Shown: positions 1-6,614, numbered from the stretch's first letter. The stretch: DNA of 14,144 bases from Ramlibacter sp. (GCA_014376915.1 JACMQP010000314.1:1-14144); one strand, 5' to 3'. Translations and numbers: made by a program. Notes: a model not told the origin generated them from the sequence alone.

Positions 1-1
1 C

Positions 2-178
2 GAGTTCCTGCGGGTGCGGCGCAATGCCGACGGCGGGCTCGATCTGTTCCCCAACCAGAGCTCCGGCGTGCTGACCTCGGCCAGCTGGGCCGACGGTCTG
101 GTCGACAACCCGCCCGGCCACGCCATCGGCCGCGGCGATGCCGTGCGCTTCCTTCCGCTGGCGGAGCTGCTGCAATGA
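2..178 (+). CDS. moeA: Molybdopterin molybdenumtransferase MoeA, C-terminal end (partial)
   Basis: Only the last 58 codons are in the window; the gene enters from the left edge. MoeA inserts molybdate into adenylylated molybdopterin in the cytoplasm to give active molybdenum cofactor. The visible tail is a beta-rich MoeA C-terminal domain (domain IV): a segment ending FPNQSSGVLTSASWADG, then a short stretch leading to a GDAVRFLPL-type end, the usual finish of MoeA proteins. The TGA stop overlaps the ATG of moaD by four bases (ATGA at 175-178), so the two genes are translationally coupled in one operon. The identification rests on this short tail plus the moaD-moaE neighbours; without the catalytic domains I cannot judge whether the enzyme is intact. 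Confidence 0.85.
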   Translation, partial: EFLRVRRNADGGLDLFPNQSSGVLTSASWADGLVDNPPGHAIGRGDAVRFLPLAELLQ

Positions 179-426
179 AGGTGACGGTGAAGTACTTTGC
201 ATCGATCCGCGAGGCGCTGGGCCGGGGCAGCGAGAGCGTCGAGACCGGTGCCGCGAGCATCGCCGCATTGCGCGACGAATTGATCGCCCGGGGCGGCGCC
301 CAGGGCGCCAGCCTGGCGCGTGGCAAGGCCGTGCGCGCGGCGCTGAACCAGGTCATGAGCGACGAGTCGGTGGCGCTGTCCGAGGGCTGCGAGGTCGCAT
401 TCTTTCCGCCGGTGACCGGCGGCTGA
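175..426 (+). CDS. moaD: Molybdopterin synthase sulfur-carrier (small) subunit MoaD
   Basis: An 83-residue ubiquitin-like protein that carries sulfur as a C-terminal thiocarboxylate. With MoaE it converts cyclic pyranopterin monophosphate to molybdopterin in the cytoplasm. Sequence support: the beta-grasp start MKVTVKYFASIREALG, the core VRAALNQ near residues 53-59, and the terminal FFPPVTGG ending exactly in Gly-Gly (82-83), which is the site adenylated and thiolated by MoeB-type enzymes. Length matches the family (about 80 residues). The ATG overlaps the moeA stop, and a GGAG at 163-166 sits 8 bases upstream, so the start is secure. moaE begins 2 bases after the stop, which fits one transcript and near-stoichiometric synthesis of the two subunits. 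Confidence 0.95.
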   Translation: MKVTVKYFASIREALGRGSESVETGAASIAALRDELIARGGAQGASLARGKAVRAALNQVMSDESVALSEGCEVAFFPPVTGG

Positions 427-428
427 CC

Positions 429-902
429 ATGCTCCCCCGCGTCGTCATCCAGACTGCCGACTTCGACGTCGCCCAGGAGATCGCCGCACTGCGTGCCGGC
501 GATGCGCGGGTAGGCGCGGTTTGCAGCTTCATCGGCACGGTGCGCGACCGCAGCGACGGCGTGTCGGTGAGCACCATGGAGCTGGAGCACTACCAGGGCA
601 TGACGGAAAAATCGATCGAGGCGATGATCGACGAGGCGCAGCGGCGCTTCGACATTCATGGTGCGCGCGTGGTGCACCGCGTCGGCCTGCTGCAGCCGAC
701 CGACCAGATCGTGCTGGTGGCCGTGACGTCCGCGCACCGCGGCCAGAGTTTCCAAGCCTGCGAATTCCTGATGGATTACCTCAAGACCCAGGCGCCTTTC
801 TGGAAGAAGGAACAGACGCCGCGGGGCGCCCAATGGGTCGATGCGCGCGTGAGCGACGATGCCGCGCTGGCGCGCTGGGGGATCACATCGGTGAACCGAT
901 AG
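429..902 (+). CDS. moaE: Molybdopterin synthase catalytic (large) subunit MoaE
   Basis: A 157-residue cytoplasmic enzyme that transfers two sulfurs from MoaD thiocarboxylate onto cyclic pyranopterin monophosphate. Diagnostic stretches are VGAVCSFIGTVRD (residues 28-40), the helix with ELEHYQGMTEK, TSAHRGQSF (about 100-108) and YLKTQAPFWKKE. Lys119 and Lys126 fall at the positions of the two catalytic lysines known in the E. coli enzyme, and His103-Arg104 are also conserved. The reading frame stays open upstream to about 138, but the ATG at 429 is chosen because family homology begins there and it lies 2 bases after the moaD stop. No strong Shine-Dalgarno is seen, so translation is probably coupled to moaD. 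Confidence 0.95.
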   Translation: MLPRVVIQTADFDVAQEIAALRAGDARVGAVCSFIGTVRDRSDGVSVSTMELEHYQGMTEKSIEAMIDEAQRRFDIHGARVVHRVGLLQPTDQIVLVAVTSAHRGQSFQACEFLMDYLKTQAPFWKKEQTPRGAQWVDARVSDDAALARWGITSVNR

Positions 903-903
903 C

Positions 904-910
904 GGGAGAG
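904..910 (+). promoter_or_regulatory. Ribosome binding site deciding the TTG start of the peptidase
   Basis: GGGAGAG lies two bases after the moaE stop and six bases before a TTG at 917-919. The frame has no ATG at the start of the signal peptide, and this strong Shine-Dalgarno-like sequence is the main reason for choosing the TTG. Confidence 0.6.
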
Positions 911-916
911 ACGGAC

Positions 917-3118
917 TTGAATCACGCCACATCGCGCCGCTGGGGCGCATTTTTCCTCCTGGCGCTGCCCTGGGCCGTCGCCCTGGCGCAGTCCCCACCG
1001 CCGGGCGCGCCGGTGCGCGACCAGGTCGACACCATGCATGGCGTCGCGGTGCACGACCCGTACCGGTACATGGAGAACCTGGCCGACCCGCAAGTGAGGT
1101 CGTGGATCCTGGAGCAGGGCGGCTGGGCCCGGGCGACGCTCGATCGCATCGAAGGCCGCGCGCAGCTGGAGCAGCGGCTGGCCGAACTGGAGCGGGGCCT
1201 GGGCGACCGGCGCTTCGAGCTCACCCGCGTGGCGGGCAGCAAGCTGTTCTACCTGCTGCGCGGCCGCAACGACCGGCAAGTGAAGCTTGCGGTGCGCGAC
1301 GGCGTGGCCGGCGCCGAGAAAATCCTGGTCGATCCCGACCGGCAGGCGCAGCGCAAGGGCGTGCCGCACGCCATCAACTGGTACGTGCCGTCGTGGGACG
1401 GGCGTTACGTCGCCTACGGGATGTCCGCCGGCGGTTCCGAGGACGCGTCGTTGTATGTGGTGGATGTGCGCAGCGGCCAGCAGGTCGGCGAGCCGGTCCC
1501 GCGTGTCCCCGATGGCGGAGTGAGCTGGTTGCCGGACAGCCGCACCGTGGCGTTCAACCAGTTGCGGCAGTTGAGCGCGGAAGACGCGGCCAGCGAAACC
1601 TATCTGGACAGCGCGGTGATGCTGCTGAAGGTGGGCGACCGCCCGGAACAGGCGCGGGCCGTCTTCGGTCCGCTGGTCAACCGTGACCTGGGCCTGCAGC
1701 GACTGGACAACGGCCGCCTGCTGTTCACGCCCGGCAGCCCCTGGGTCGTCGCGGCCGCCAACGACACCACCCAGAACGAGGGGCCGGTCTTCATGGCCCC
1801 GCTCGCCGCCCTGGTCGCCGGCGGCAGCGTCCCCTGGCGCCGGATCGCGGGCTTCGACGACCACCTGGTGGACCTCGAGCTGCTGGGCAACGACCTGTAC
1901 TACCGCACCAAGGTGCAGGCACCGCGCTTTCGGATCATGGCGCTCGACCTGCGCCGACCCGAGCTGCGCCACGCCCGTGTCGTCGCCGCGGCGCCGGCCG
2001 ACGGCATGCTCGAAGGCTTTGCGCTAGGCCGCGGCCGGCTGCTGGCGCGGGTGCGCACCGGCGCCACCATCGGCCTGCGCAGCCACGCGCCCGGTAACAG
2101 CACCGGCCAGCCGATTGCGCTGCCGTTCCCCGGCGCCGCCCGCATTGCCGACGACCGGGCCCATGCGCATGCCGATTTCATCGTCTCGCTGGAGGGCTGG
2201 AGCCAGCCGGGACGCGGCTACCTGTTGCAGCGCCAACGCATCGCAGTGCTGCCGCAGTTTGAGACGGCGGCGCCAGCCGGCCTGCCGGACGTGGTGGTGC
2301 GTGACGTGATGGTGCGCAGCCACGACGGCGCGCTGGTCCCCATGACCATCCTGCACCGCAAGGGCCTCAAGCTCGACGGCAGCAATCCCACGCTGCTGGT
2401 CGGCTACGGCTCATACGGCATCAGCGAGACCGCGAGCTTTCGCCCCGGCAGCTTGGTCTGGCTGGAGCAAGGCGGCGTGGTGGCGGTGGCCAACGTGCGC
2501 GGCAGCGGCGTCTATGGCGACGCCTGGCGCATGGCCGGCAGCAAGCTGGACAAGCCCAACACCTGGAAGGATGCGATCGCCTGCGGCCAGTTGCTGGTGG
2601 AGCAAGGCTATGCGTCGCCGGCCACGCTGGCGATCATGGGCGGCAGTGCCGGCGGCGTGTTCGCCGGCCGCGCGATCACCGCGGCGCCGCAGCTGTTCGC
2701 CGCCGCCGTGATCCACGTCGGCATGCTGGACGCGATCCGGGGCGAGGACACGGCCAACGGCGTCACCAACATTTCGGAATTCGGCACCGTCAAGGACGCT
2801 GCGGGCTTCAAGGGCTTGCTGGAGATGAGCACCTACCACCAGGTCAAGGACGGCACGCCGTATCCTGCGGTGATGTTCGTGCACGGCCTGAACGATCCGC
2901 GGGTGGACGCCTGGAACAGCGCCAAGACCGCCGCCCGGATGCAGGCCGCCACCAGCAGCGGCCGGCCGGTGCTGTTGCGGGTGGACGCGCAGGCCGGCCA
3001 CGGCGTCGGCAGCACACCGGCGCAAATGCGCTCGATCGGCGCCGACACCTACAGTTTCCTGCTGTGGCAGATGGGCAAGCGGCAACTCGCCGCCCAGGCC
3101 AGCGGGACCAGGCCCTAG
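917..3118 (+). CDS. Secreted prolyl oligopeptidase family serine peptidase (S9)
   Basis: A 733-residue peptidase, near the usual S9A length of about 700. The TTG start gives N-H-A-T-S-R-R-W, a hydrophobic core and an ALAQ-type cleavage site near residue 23, so export to the periplasm is predicted. The mature part opens with the family signature DTMHGVAVHDPYRYMENL, continues as a seven-bladed beta-propeller (roughly 75-440), and ends in an alpha/beta-hydrolase domain. Likely catalytic residues are Ser577 in GGSAGG, Asp660 in HGLNDPRV and His695 in QAGHG. Tyr497 in GYGSYG matches the oxyanion tyrosine, and the spacings resemble those of porcine prolyl oligopeptidase. Such enzymes cut short proline-containing peptides; the real substrate is unknown. 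It lies 14 bases after moaE and could be read through from that operon, although there is no functional link to molybdenum cofactor. The stop overlaps that of the opposing MarR gene. Confidence 0.88.
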   Translation: MNHATSRRWGAFFLLALPWAVALAQSPPPGAPVRDQVDTMHGVAVHDPYRYMENLADPQVRSWILEQGGWARATLDRIEGRAQLEQRLAELERGLGDRRFELTRVAGSKLFYLLRGRNDRQVKLAVRDGVAGAEKILVDPDRQAQRKGVPHAINWYVPSWDGRYVAYGMSAGGSEDASLYVVDVRSGQQVGEPVPRVPDGGVSWLPDSRTVAFNQLRQLSAEDAASETYLDSAVMLLKVGDRPEQARAVFGPLVNRDLGLQRLDNGRLLFTPGSPWVVAAANDTTQNEGPVFMAPLAALVAGGSVPWRRIAGFDDHLVDLELLGNDLYYRTKVQAPRFRIMALDLRRPELRHARVVAAAPADGMLEGFALGRGRLLARVRTGATIGLRSHAPGNSTGQPIALPFPGAARIADDRAHAHADFIVSLEGWSQPGRGYLLQRQRIAVLPQFETAAPAGLPDVVVRDVMVRSHDGALVPMTILHRKGLKLDGSNPTLLVGYGSYGISETASFRPGSLVWLEQGGVVAVANVRGSGVYGDAWRMAGSKLDKPNTWKDAIACGQLLVEQGYASPATLAIMGGSAGGVFAGRAITAAPQLFAAAVIHVGMLDAIRGEDTANGVTNISEFGTVKDAAGFKGLLEMSTYHQVKDGTPYPAVMFVHGLNDPRVDAWNSAKTAARMQAATSSGRPVLLRVDAQAGHGVGSTPAQMRSIGADTYSFLLWQMGKRQLAAQASGTRP

Positions 3119-3603
3119 GGCGGTGCGGGCGGAACGAAAGCGGCGCGGGCGTCTCTTTCCAGCTCGCCGGTGAGCAGCTGCAGCAGTTGCAGCAACTGGC
3201 CCTGCTGCTGCGCGTCCAGCGGCGCCAGCAGCCGCTTGTAGGCGGCTTCGGCCGGCCTTTGCGCCCGGGCCAGCAGCTCGACGCCGGCAGGCGTCAGGCA
3301 AGCGCAGACGTTGCGCCTGTTGTCCGGCGCCGGCGAGCGCGCCACCAGCCCTCGGCTTTCCAGCCCGCGCAGCACCCGCAGCACCGTCACCTTGTCGAAT
3401 CCCAGGGCCCGCGCCAAGCTCGACTGGCCCATGCCGGGCTGCGCGCTCAGCACCGTGAGCACACCGAACTGGGCCGGCGTGAGGCCGGCCTCGCGACATT
3501 CGTCTTCGAACACCGCGGAGGAAATCTGGTGCGCCCTTCGCAACAGGAAGCCAGGGCGGGCGTACAGCCGCGACAGGCTCGGCAGTGTCGAAGGATGAGG
3601 CAA
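3115..3603 (-). CDS. MarR-family transcriptional regulator
   Basis: A 162-residue winged-helix regulator, the usual MarR length. Family features: a dimerisation helix with LYARPGFLLRRAHQISSAVF (residues 13-32), GLTPAQFGVLTVL, the helix-turn-helix SSLARALGFDKVTVLRVLRGLESRGLV (61-87) and a wing with a D-N-R-R motif leading into LTPAG (94-106). Two cysteines sit in the wing region (100 and 102). The start is a TTG at 3603-3601: the frame is closed just upstream by a TGA and no ATG precedes the first family helix. No clear Shine-Dalgarno is visible. An out-of-frame ATG at 3634 would need a frameshift to be used. It is divergent from the Bug receptor and monooxygenase genes, so it most likely represses them until a small aromatic ligand binds. 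Ligand unknown. Confidence 0.88.
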   Translation of the reverse strand: MPHPSTLPSLSRLYARPGFLLRRAHQISSAVFEDECREAGLTPAQFGVLTVLSAQPGMGQSSLARALGFDKVTVLRVLRGLESRGLVARSPAPDNRRNVCACLTPAGVELLARAQRPAEAAYKRLLAPLDAQQQGQLLQLLQLLTGELERDARAAFVPPAPP

Positions 3604-3637
3604 GGCTGCTGGTCGGTGCGTTGAGGGAATTCATGGA

Positions 3638-3665
3638 TTGTGCCCTGGCGGGTGCTCGCGATAAT
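3638..3665 (+). promoter_or_regulatory. Candidate sigma70 promoter of the Bug receptor-monooxygenase operon
   Basis: TTGTGC at 3638-3643 and GATAAT at 3660-3665 are separated by 16 bases, close to the sigma70 pattern, and direct transcription toward the receptor gene with a start predicted near 3672. It lies in the divergent gap between the MarR gene and the receptor. Prediction from sequence only. Confidence 0.5.
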
Positions 3666-3683
3666 AGTTAGCATGCATACGAT
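3664..3683. promoter_or_regulatory. Candidate MarR operator (imperfect palindrome)
   Basis: A 20-base imperfect palindrome is centred on the perfect GCATGC at 3671-3676; 7 of 10 base pairs across the centre are complementary, with TAGTTAGC on the left. It overlaps the end of the candidate -10 box and the predicted transcription start, where a repressor would block initiation. MarR dimers bind palindromes of about this size. That this MarR uses this site is an inference from position and symmetry. Confidence 0.4.
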
Positions 3684-3696
3684 GACGTGCTTTCCC

Positions 3697-4683
3697 ATGC
3701 TCCAGAAAATCCGCACGACGGCTCTGCTCGCTGTCTGCACGATCTCCGCTTTGGGCGCCGCGGCCCAGTCCGTTTCGCCGGTGCCGGCCACGACCCAGGC
3801 GCCATTGCGCCTGATCGTCCCCTTCACTCCCGGCACCGGGATCGACCTGATCGCCCGCACCGTCGGCCCGAAGCTGGGCGAGCGGCTGGGTCGGCAAGTG
3901 GTGGTCGACAACCGCGCCGGCGCCTCCGGCAACATCGGCACCGAAGCCGTGGTGCGCGCCAGGCCGGACGGCCAGACCGTGCTGGTGAGCGTCAACACTT
4001 TGGTGATGAATGCCAGCCTCTATCCCAAGCTGCCGTTCGACCCGGTCAAAGACCTGGTGCCGGTGTCGCTCACCGGCTGGGGCCAGCTGCTGCTGGTGGC
4101 CAATCCGAAAGCCGGTTTCCAGACCGCCAGCGACCTGATCAAGGCAGCGAAGGCCAGCCCCGGTCGCATCAACTACGCGTCGCCGGGCGTCGGCACGCCG
4201 CATCACTTGTCGATGGAGCTGTTCAAGGCCACCAACGACGTGTTCCTGACTCACATCCCGTACCGCGGCACGGCCGGCGCCGTCACCGACCTGCTGGGCG
4301 GCCAGGTGGATGCCATGTTCCTGCCGATCCACGTCGCCCTGCCGCACGTGAAGGCCGGCAAGCTGGTGGCGCTCGGCGTGGGCAGCGACAAGCGCCACCC
4401 CCTGCTGCCGGATGTGCCGACGCTGGCGCAGGCGCAGGCCGGCAAAGTCAACGTTGCGATGTGGTACGGCATCTTCGCGCCGCCAGGCAGCTCGCCGGAG
4501 TTCGTTGCCCGGCTGAACCACGAGCTCAAGGAGATCCTGGCCCTGCCCGAGATCCGCACTGCATTCCAGACGCAGGGCATGGACCCGGCGAGCAGCACGC
4601 CGGAGGAGTTCCACAAACTGGTGGCGCAGGATGCGAACCGCTGGGCGGCGTTGATCAAGTCCCAGCACATCACGGCAGATTGA
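3697..4683 (+). CDS. Bug/TctC-family tripartite tricarboxylate transporter substrate-binding protein
   Basis: A 328-residue periplasmic solute receptor of the Bug family, greatly expanded in Burkholderiales. Starting at 3697 gives a clean signal peptide: MLQKIR, a hydrophobic core and a GAAAQ cleavage region near residue 24. Family hallmarks are LRLIVPFTPGTGIDLIAR (37-54), VVVDNRAGASGNIGTEAVVRARPDG (68-92), INYASPGVGTPHH and PYRGTAGAVTDLLGGQVDAMF. ATGs at 3673 and 3682 are alternatives and would add up to 8 residues before the positive n-region; none has a recognisable ribosome site, and the predicted promoter and operator cover the earlier ones. The TctA and TctB membrane partners are absent, as is common for orphan Bug genes. 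It precedes the monooxygenase by 8 bases in an apparent operon, so its ligand is probably that enzyme's substrate or a relative. Confidence 0.88.
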   Translation: MLQKIRTTALLAVCTISALGAAAQSVSPVPATTQAPLRLIVPFTPGTGIDLIARTVGPKLGERLGRQVVVDNRAGASGNIGTEAVVRARPDGQTVLVSVNTLVMNASLYPKLPFDPVKDLVPVSLTGWGQLLLVANPKAGFQTASDLIKAAKASPGRINYASPGVGTPHHLSMELFKATNDVFLTHIPYRGTAGAVTDLLGGQVDAMFLPIHVALPHVKAGKLVALGVGSDKRHPLLPDVPTLAQAQAGKVNVAMWYGIFAPPGSSPEFVARLNHELKEILALPEIRTAFQTQGMDPASSTPEEFHKLVAQDANRWAALIKSQHITAD

Positions 4684-4691
4684 GGACCAGG

Positions 4692-5924
4692 ATGAAAATC
4701 GCGATCGTCGGCGGCGGCATCGGTGGCCTGGCCCTGGCACTCGGCCTGCACCAGCGCGGCCTGCCGTGCGACGTCTACGAATCGGTGCCCGAGATCCGGG
4801 AGATCGGCGTCGGCATCACGCTGCTGCCGCATGCCATGACCGAACTGGCGGCGCTGGGCTTGCAGGCCGAGCTGGAGGCCGACGGCATCGAGAACCGCGA
4901 AAGCGTCTTCTTCAACCGCTACGGCCAGTTCATCTATCGCGAGCCGCGCGGTCGTCACGCCGGCTACAGCGTGCCGGAGATCGGCATCCACCGGGGCAAG
5001 CTGCACCGCGCGCTGCTGCATGCGGTGCGCCAGCGGCTGGGCCACGACCATGTCCACCTGAATCACCGCGGCGTCGGCATCGAGCAGGATGAAACCGGCG
5101 CGACGGTCGCTTTCCAGACCGGCAGCGGTGAACCCTTGCCGTCGGTGCGCGCCGATGTGGTGGTGGCTTGCGACGGCGTCAATTCCGCGCTGCGCCGGCA
5201 GTTCTATCCCGACGAAAAAGTGGCGTTCGCGGGCATCAACACCTGGCGCGGCGTCACGGTGCACAAGCCCATCCTCACCGGCAAGAGCTACCTCCGGATC
5301 GGCTCGATCGAGACCGGCAAGATGGTGATCTACCCAATCGCGGACAACGTCGACGGCCAGGGCAGCCAGCTGGTCAACTGGGTGGCGGAGATCCGGCGGG
5401 AAGGCGCGGCCATGAACGACTGGACCCGCCCGGGCGACGCCGCCGATTTCATCGAGATCGTGAAGGACTGGCGCTTCGACTGGCTGGACGTGCCGGAACT
5501 GATCCGCGGCGCGACCCAGGCCTTCGAGTACCCGATGGTGGACAAGGACCCGGTGCCGCGCTGGACGTTCGGCCGCCTCACGCTGCTGGGCGACGCCGCG
5601 CACCCGATGTACCCGCGCGGCTCCAACGGCTCGGCGCAGGCCCTGATCGATGCCCGCACGCTGGCCGACCAGCTGGCCCAGGGCGGCGACCTGCGCGAGG
5701 CGCTGCAGCGGTACGAGGCTTTGCGGCTGGCACCCACGGCGCGGGTGGTCGAGACCAACCGCACCGTGCCGCCCGACTTCATCATCATGAAAGCCGACGC
5801 ACTGAGCGGCGGCCAGCCGATCGAAGGCGGTATCGACAGCCTGATCAGCCAGGACGCACTGCGCGAAATCTCGGACCAGTACAAGACCGTCGCCGGTTTT
5901 TCGCTGGCTGCGCTGAGGAAGTGA
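4692..5924 (+). CDS. FAD-dependent aromatic monooxygenase (PhzS / salicylate hydroxylase-like)
   Basis: A 410-residue cytoplasmic group-A flavoprotein monooxygenase, expected to use NAD(P)H and O2 to hydroxylate an aromatic acid, sometimes with decarboxylation. It shows the ADP-binding GGGIGG (residues 8-13) in a beta-alpha-beta fold, the ACDGVNSALRR motif (Asp161), and LLGDAAHPMYPRGSNG with Asp301 contacting the FAD ribityl/pyrophosphate. From memory it resembles PhzS more than classical NahG: GVGI, EPRG, HRG-L-LL-AV, WRGVT (Trp185), LVNWV and EYPMVDKDPVPRW recur in the same order. Phenazine genes are absent, so PhzS-type chemistry on phenazines is not implied; the MarR and Bug neighbours suggest catabolism of a small hydroxyaromatic or heteroaromatic acid. 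An AGGA-type ribosome site at 4683-4686 supports the ATG at 4692. Confidence 0.88.
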   Translation: MKIAIVGGGIGGLALALGLHQRGLPCDVYESVPEIREIGVGITLLPHAMTELAALGLQAELEADGIENRESVFFNRYGQFIYREPRGRHAGYSVPEIGIHRGKLHRALLHAVRQRLGHDHVHLNHRGVGIEQDETGATVAFQTGSGEPLPSVRADVVVACDGVNSALRRQFYPDEKVAFAGINTWRGVTVHKPILTGKSYLRIGSIETGKMVIYPIADNVDGQGSQLVNWVAEIRREGAAMNDWTRPGDAADFIEIVKDWRFDWLDVPELIRGATQAFEYPMVDKDPVPRWTFGRLTLLGDAAHPMYPRGSNGSAQALIDARTLADQLAQGGDLREALQRYEALRLAPTARVVETNRTVPPDFIIMKADALSGGQPIEGGIDSLISQDALREISDQYKTVAGFSLAALRK

Positions 5925-5936
5925 CCGGCGCTGCCT

Positions 5937-6524
5937 TCAGTTCAGGTAGCGCGGACGATTCGGGGCGGACGAATCGCCGGGGTGGGTCGGGTCTTCCGTC
6001 GCGGCGGCCGGTTCGAAAGCCTCGCGCCAGTTCGACTGCGACAGCGCCTGCTCCAGCAGGTGCAGCAGCCCCTGCATCAGGCGCGGCTCCATCTCCATCT
6101 GGAAGCGCCGCGGCTGGGCCTCTTCGGCCTTGCCAGCGAGGTTCTCGTTGAAGCTCAGGCGCAGCCGCCCGGTGGGCAGGGGCGAGGCGTCGACGTCGGT
6201 CACCAGCAGCGGCTCCTCGCCCAGCGGCAGCTTGGGATGGTTCTCTTCGTACGGGGTGTCGAAGTCGGCGTTCTGCAGGAACTCGTCGCGCCGGAAATCC
6301 GCCAGCATCTTCTTCATCCCGTCGTCGGCGGCCTCGAGCGAGGTTGCTGCCGCCTCCAGCCGCAGCAGGTGGCCCGTCATCTCCTTGCTGAGCAGCGGCC
6401 ACAAGCCCACCATCAGCCGGCGCGTCAGCCACAGCCGCATCTCTTCGCCAGCTGTGGTGTTGACCCGGGCCAGGATCCGGTCCTGCTCGGGCAGGTAGGT
6501 GACCGACAGCTGGTGAATGTTCAT
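5937..6524 (-). CDS. Uncharacterised 195-residue protein, divergent from clpB
   Basis: I cannot assign a function. The protein opens with MNIHQLSVTYLPEQDRILARV, followed by a TTAGEEMRLWLTRRLMVGLWPLL segment (about 23-45) that looks amphipathic rather than membrane-spanning, then an alanine-rich helix and an acidic middle. A second half (about 105-170) has beta-strand-like blocks and an amphipathic helix LMQGLLHLLEQAL. The last 25 residues are polar and probably disordered. There is no signal peptide, transmembrane helix or cysteine cluster, so a cytoplasmic protein is likely. I recall similar hypothetical proteins in other Burkholderiales, unverified here. A TAGAAT hexamer at 6538-6533 on the minus strand could be its -10 box, with no good -35. 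It converges on the monooxygenase with a 12-base gap holding no obvious terminator. Confidence 0.8.
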   Translation of the reverse strand: MNIHQLSVTYLPEQDRILARVNTTAGEEMRLWLTRRLMVGLWPLLSKEMTGHLLRLEAAATSLEAADDGMKKMLADFRRDEFLQNADFDTPYEENHPKLPLGEEPLLVTDVDASPLPTGRLRLSFNENLAGKAEEAQPRRFQMEMEPRLMQGLLHLLEQALSQSNWREAFEPAAATEDPTHPGDSSAPNRPRYLN

Positions 6525-6572
6525 CGCGCTTGATTCTAATCAGCCGCAGCCCGCAAGCGGCGCGTAGAGTGA

Positions 6573-6602
6573 CCCTTGAAAAGCCGGGGCAAAGCCAAAT
6601 CT
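6573..6602 (+). promoter_or_regulatory. Heat-shock (sigma32/RpoH) promoter of clpB
   Basis: CCCTTGAAAA at 6573-6582 contains the full sigma32 -35 consensus CTTGAAA (6575-6581). After 13 bases, CCAAATCT at 6595-6602 matches the CCCCATNT -10 consensus at 5 of its 7 defined positions. Both sit 25-54 bases upstream of the clpB ATG. ClpB is a classical RpoH target, so position and sequence agree. Expected control: induction on heat or protein-misfolding stress. Confidence 0.75.
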
Positions 6603-6614
6603 GTCATGGTCATT

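Noticed and set aside
138..428. N-terminal extension of MoaE overlapping moaD
   Set aside because: The extra sequence is moaD in another frame; MoaE homology begins at the ATG at 429.
776..1972. Long minus-strand open frame opposite the prolyl oligopeptidase gene
   Set aside because: It is antisense to a gene with a full set of family motifs, its translation is His/Arg/Ala/Gln-rich low-complexity sequence with no domain, and such shadows are expected at this GC content.
2411..3634. Long minus-strand open frame across the peptidase end and the MarR gene
   Set aside because: It runs out of frame with the recognisable MarR protein; its Arg/Ala/Gly-rich product has no motif. Only its ATG at 3634 is kept as a note on the MarR start.
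3687..4691. Possible fusion of the monooxygenase to a 335-residue N-terminal extension
   Set aside because: The extension is the receptor gene read in another frame; the receptor frame carries clear Bug motifs and its own stop, and the monooxygenase has a ribosome site and a flavoprotein N-terminus at 4692.
4692..5924. Phenazine (PhzS) biosynthesis locus
   Set aside because: Motif resemblance to PhzS is clear, but no phzA-G genes or PhzM-like methyltransferase lie nearby; a catabolic role fits the neighbours better.
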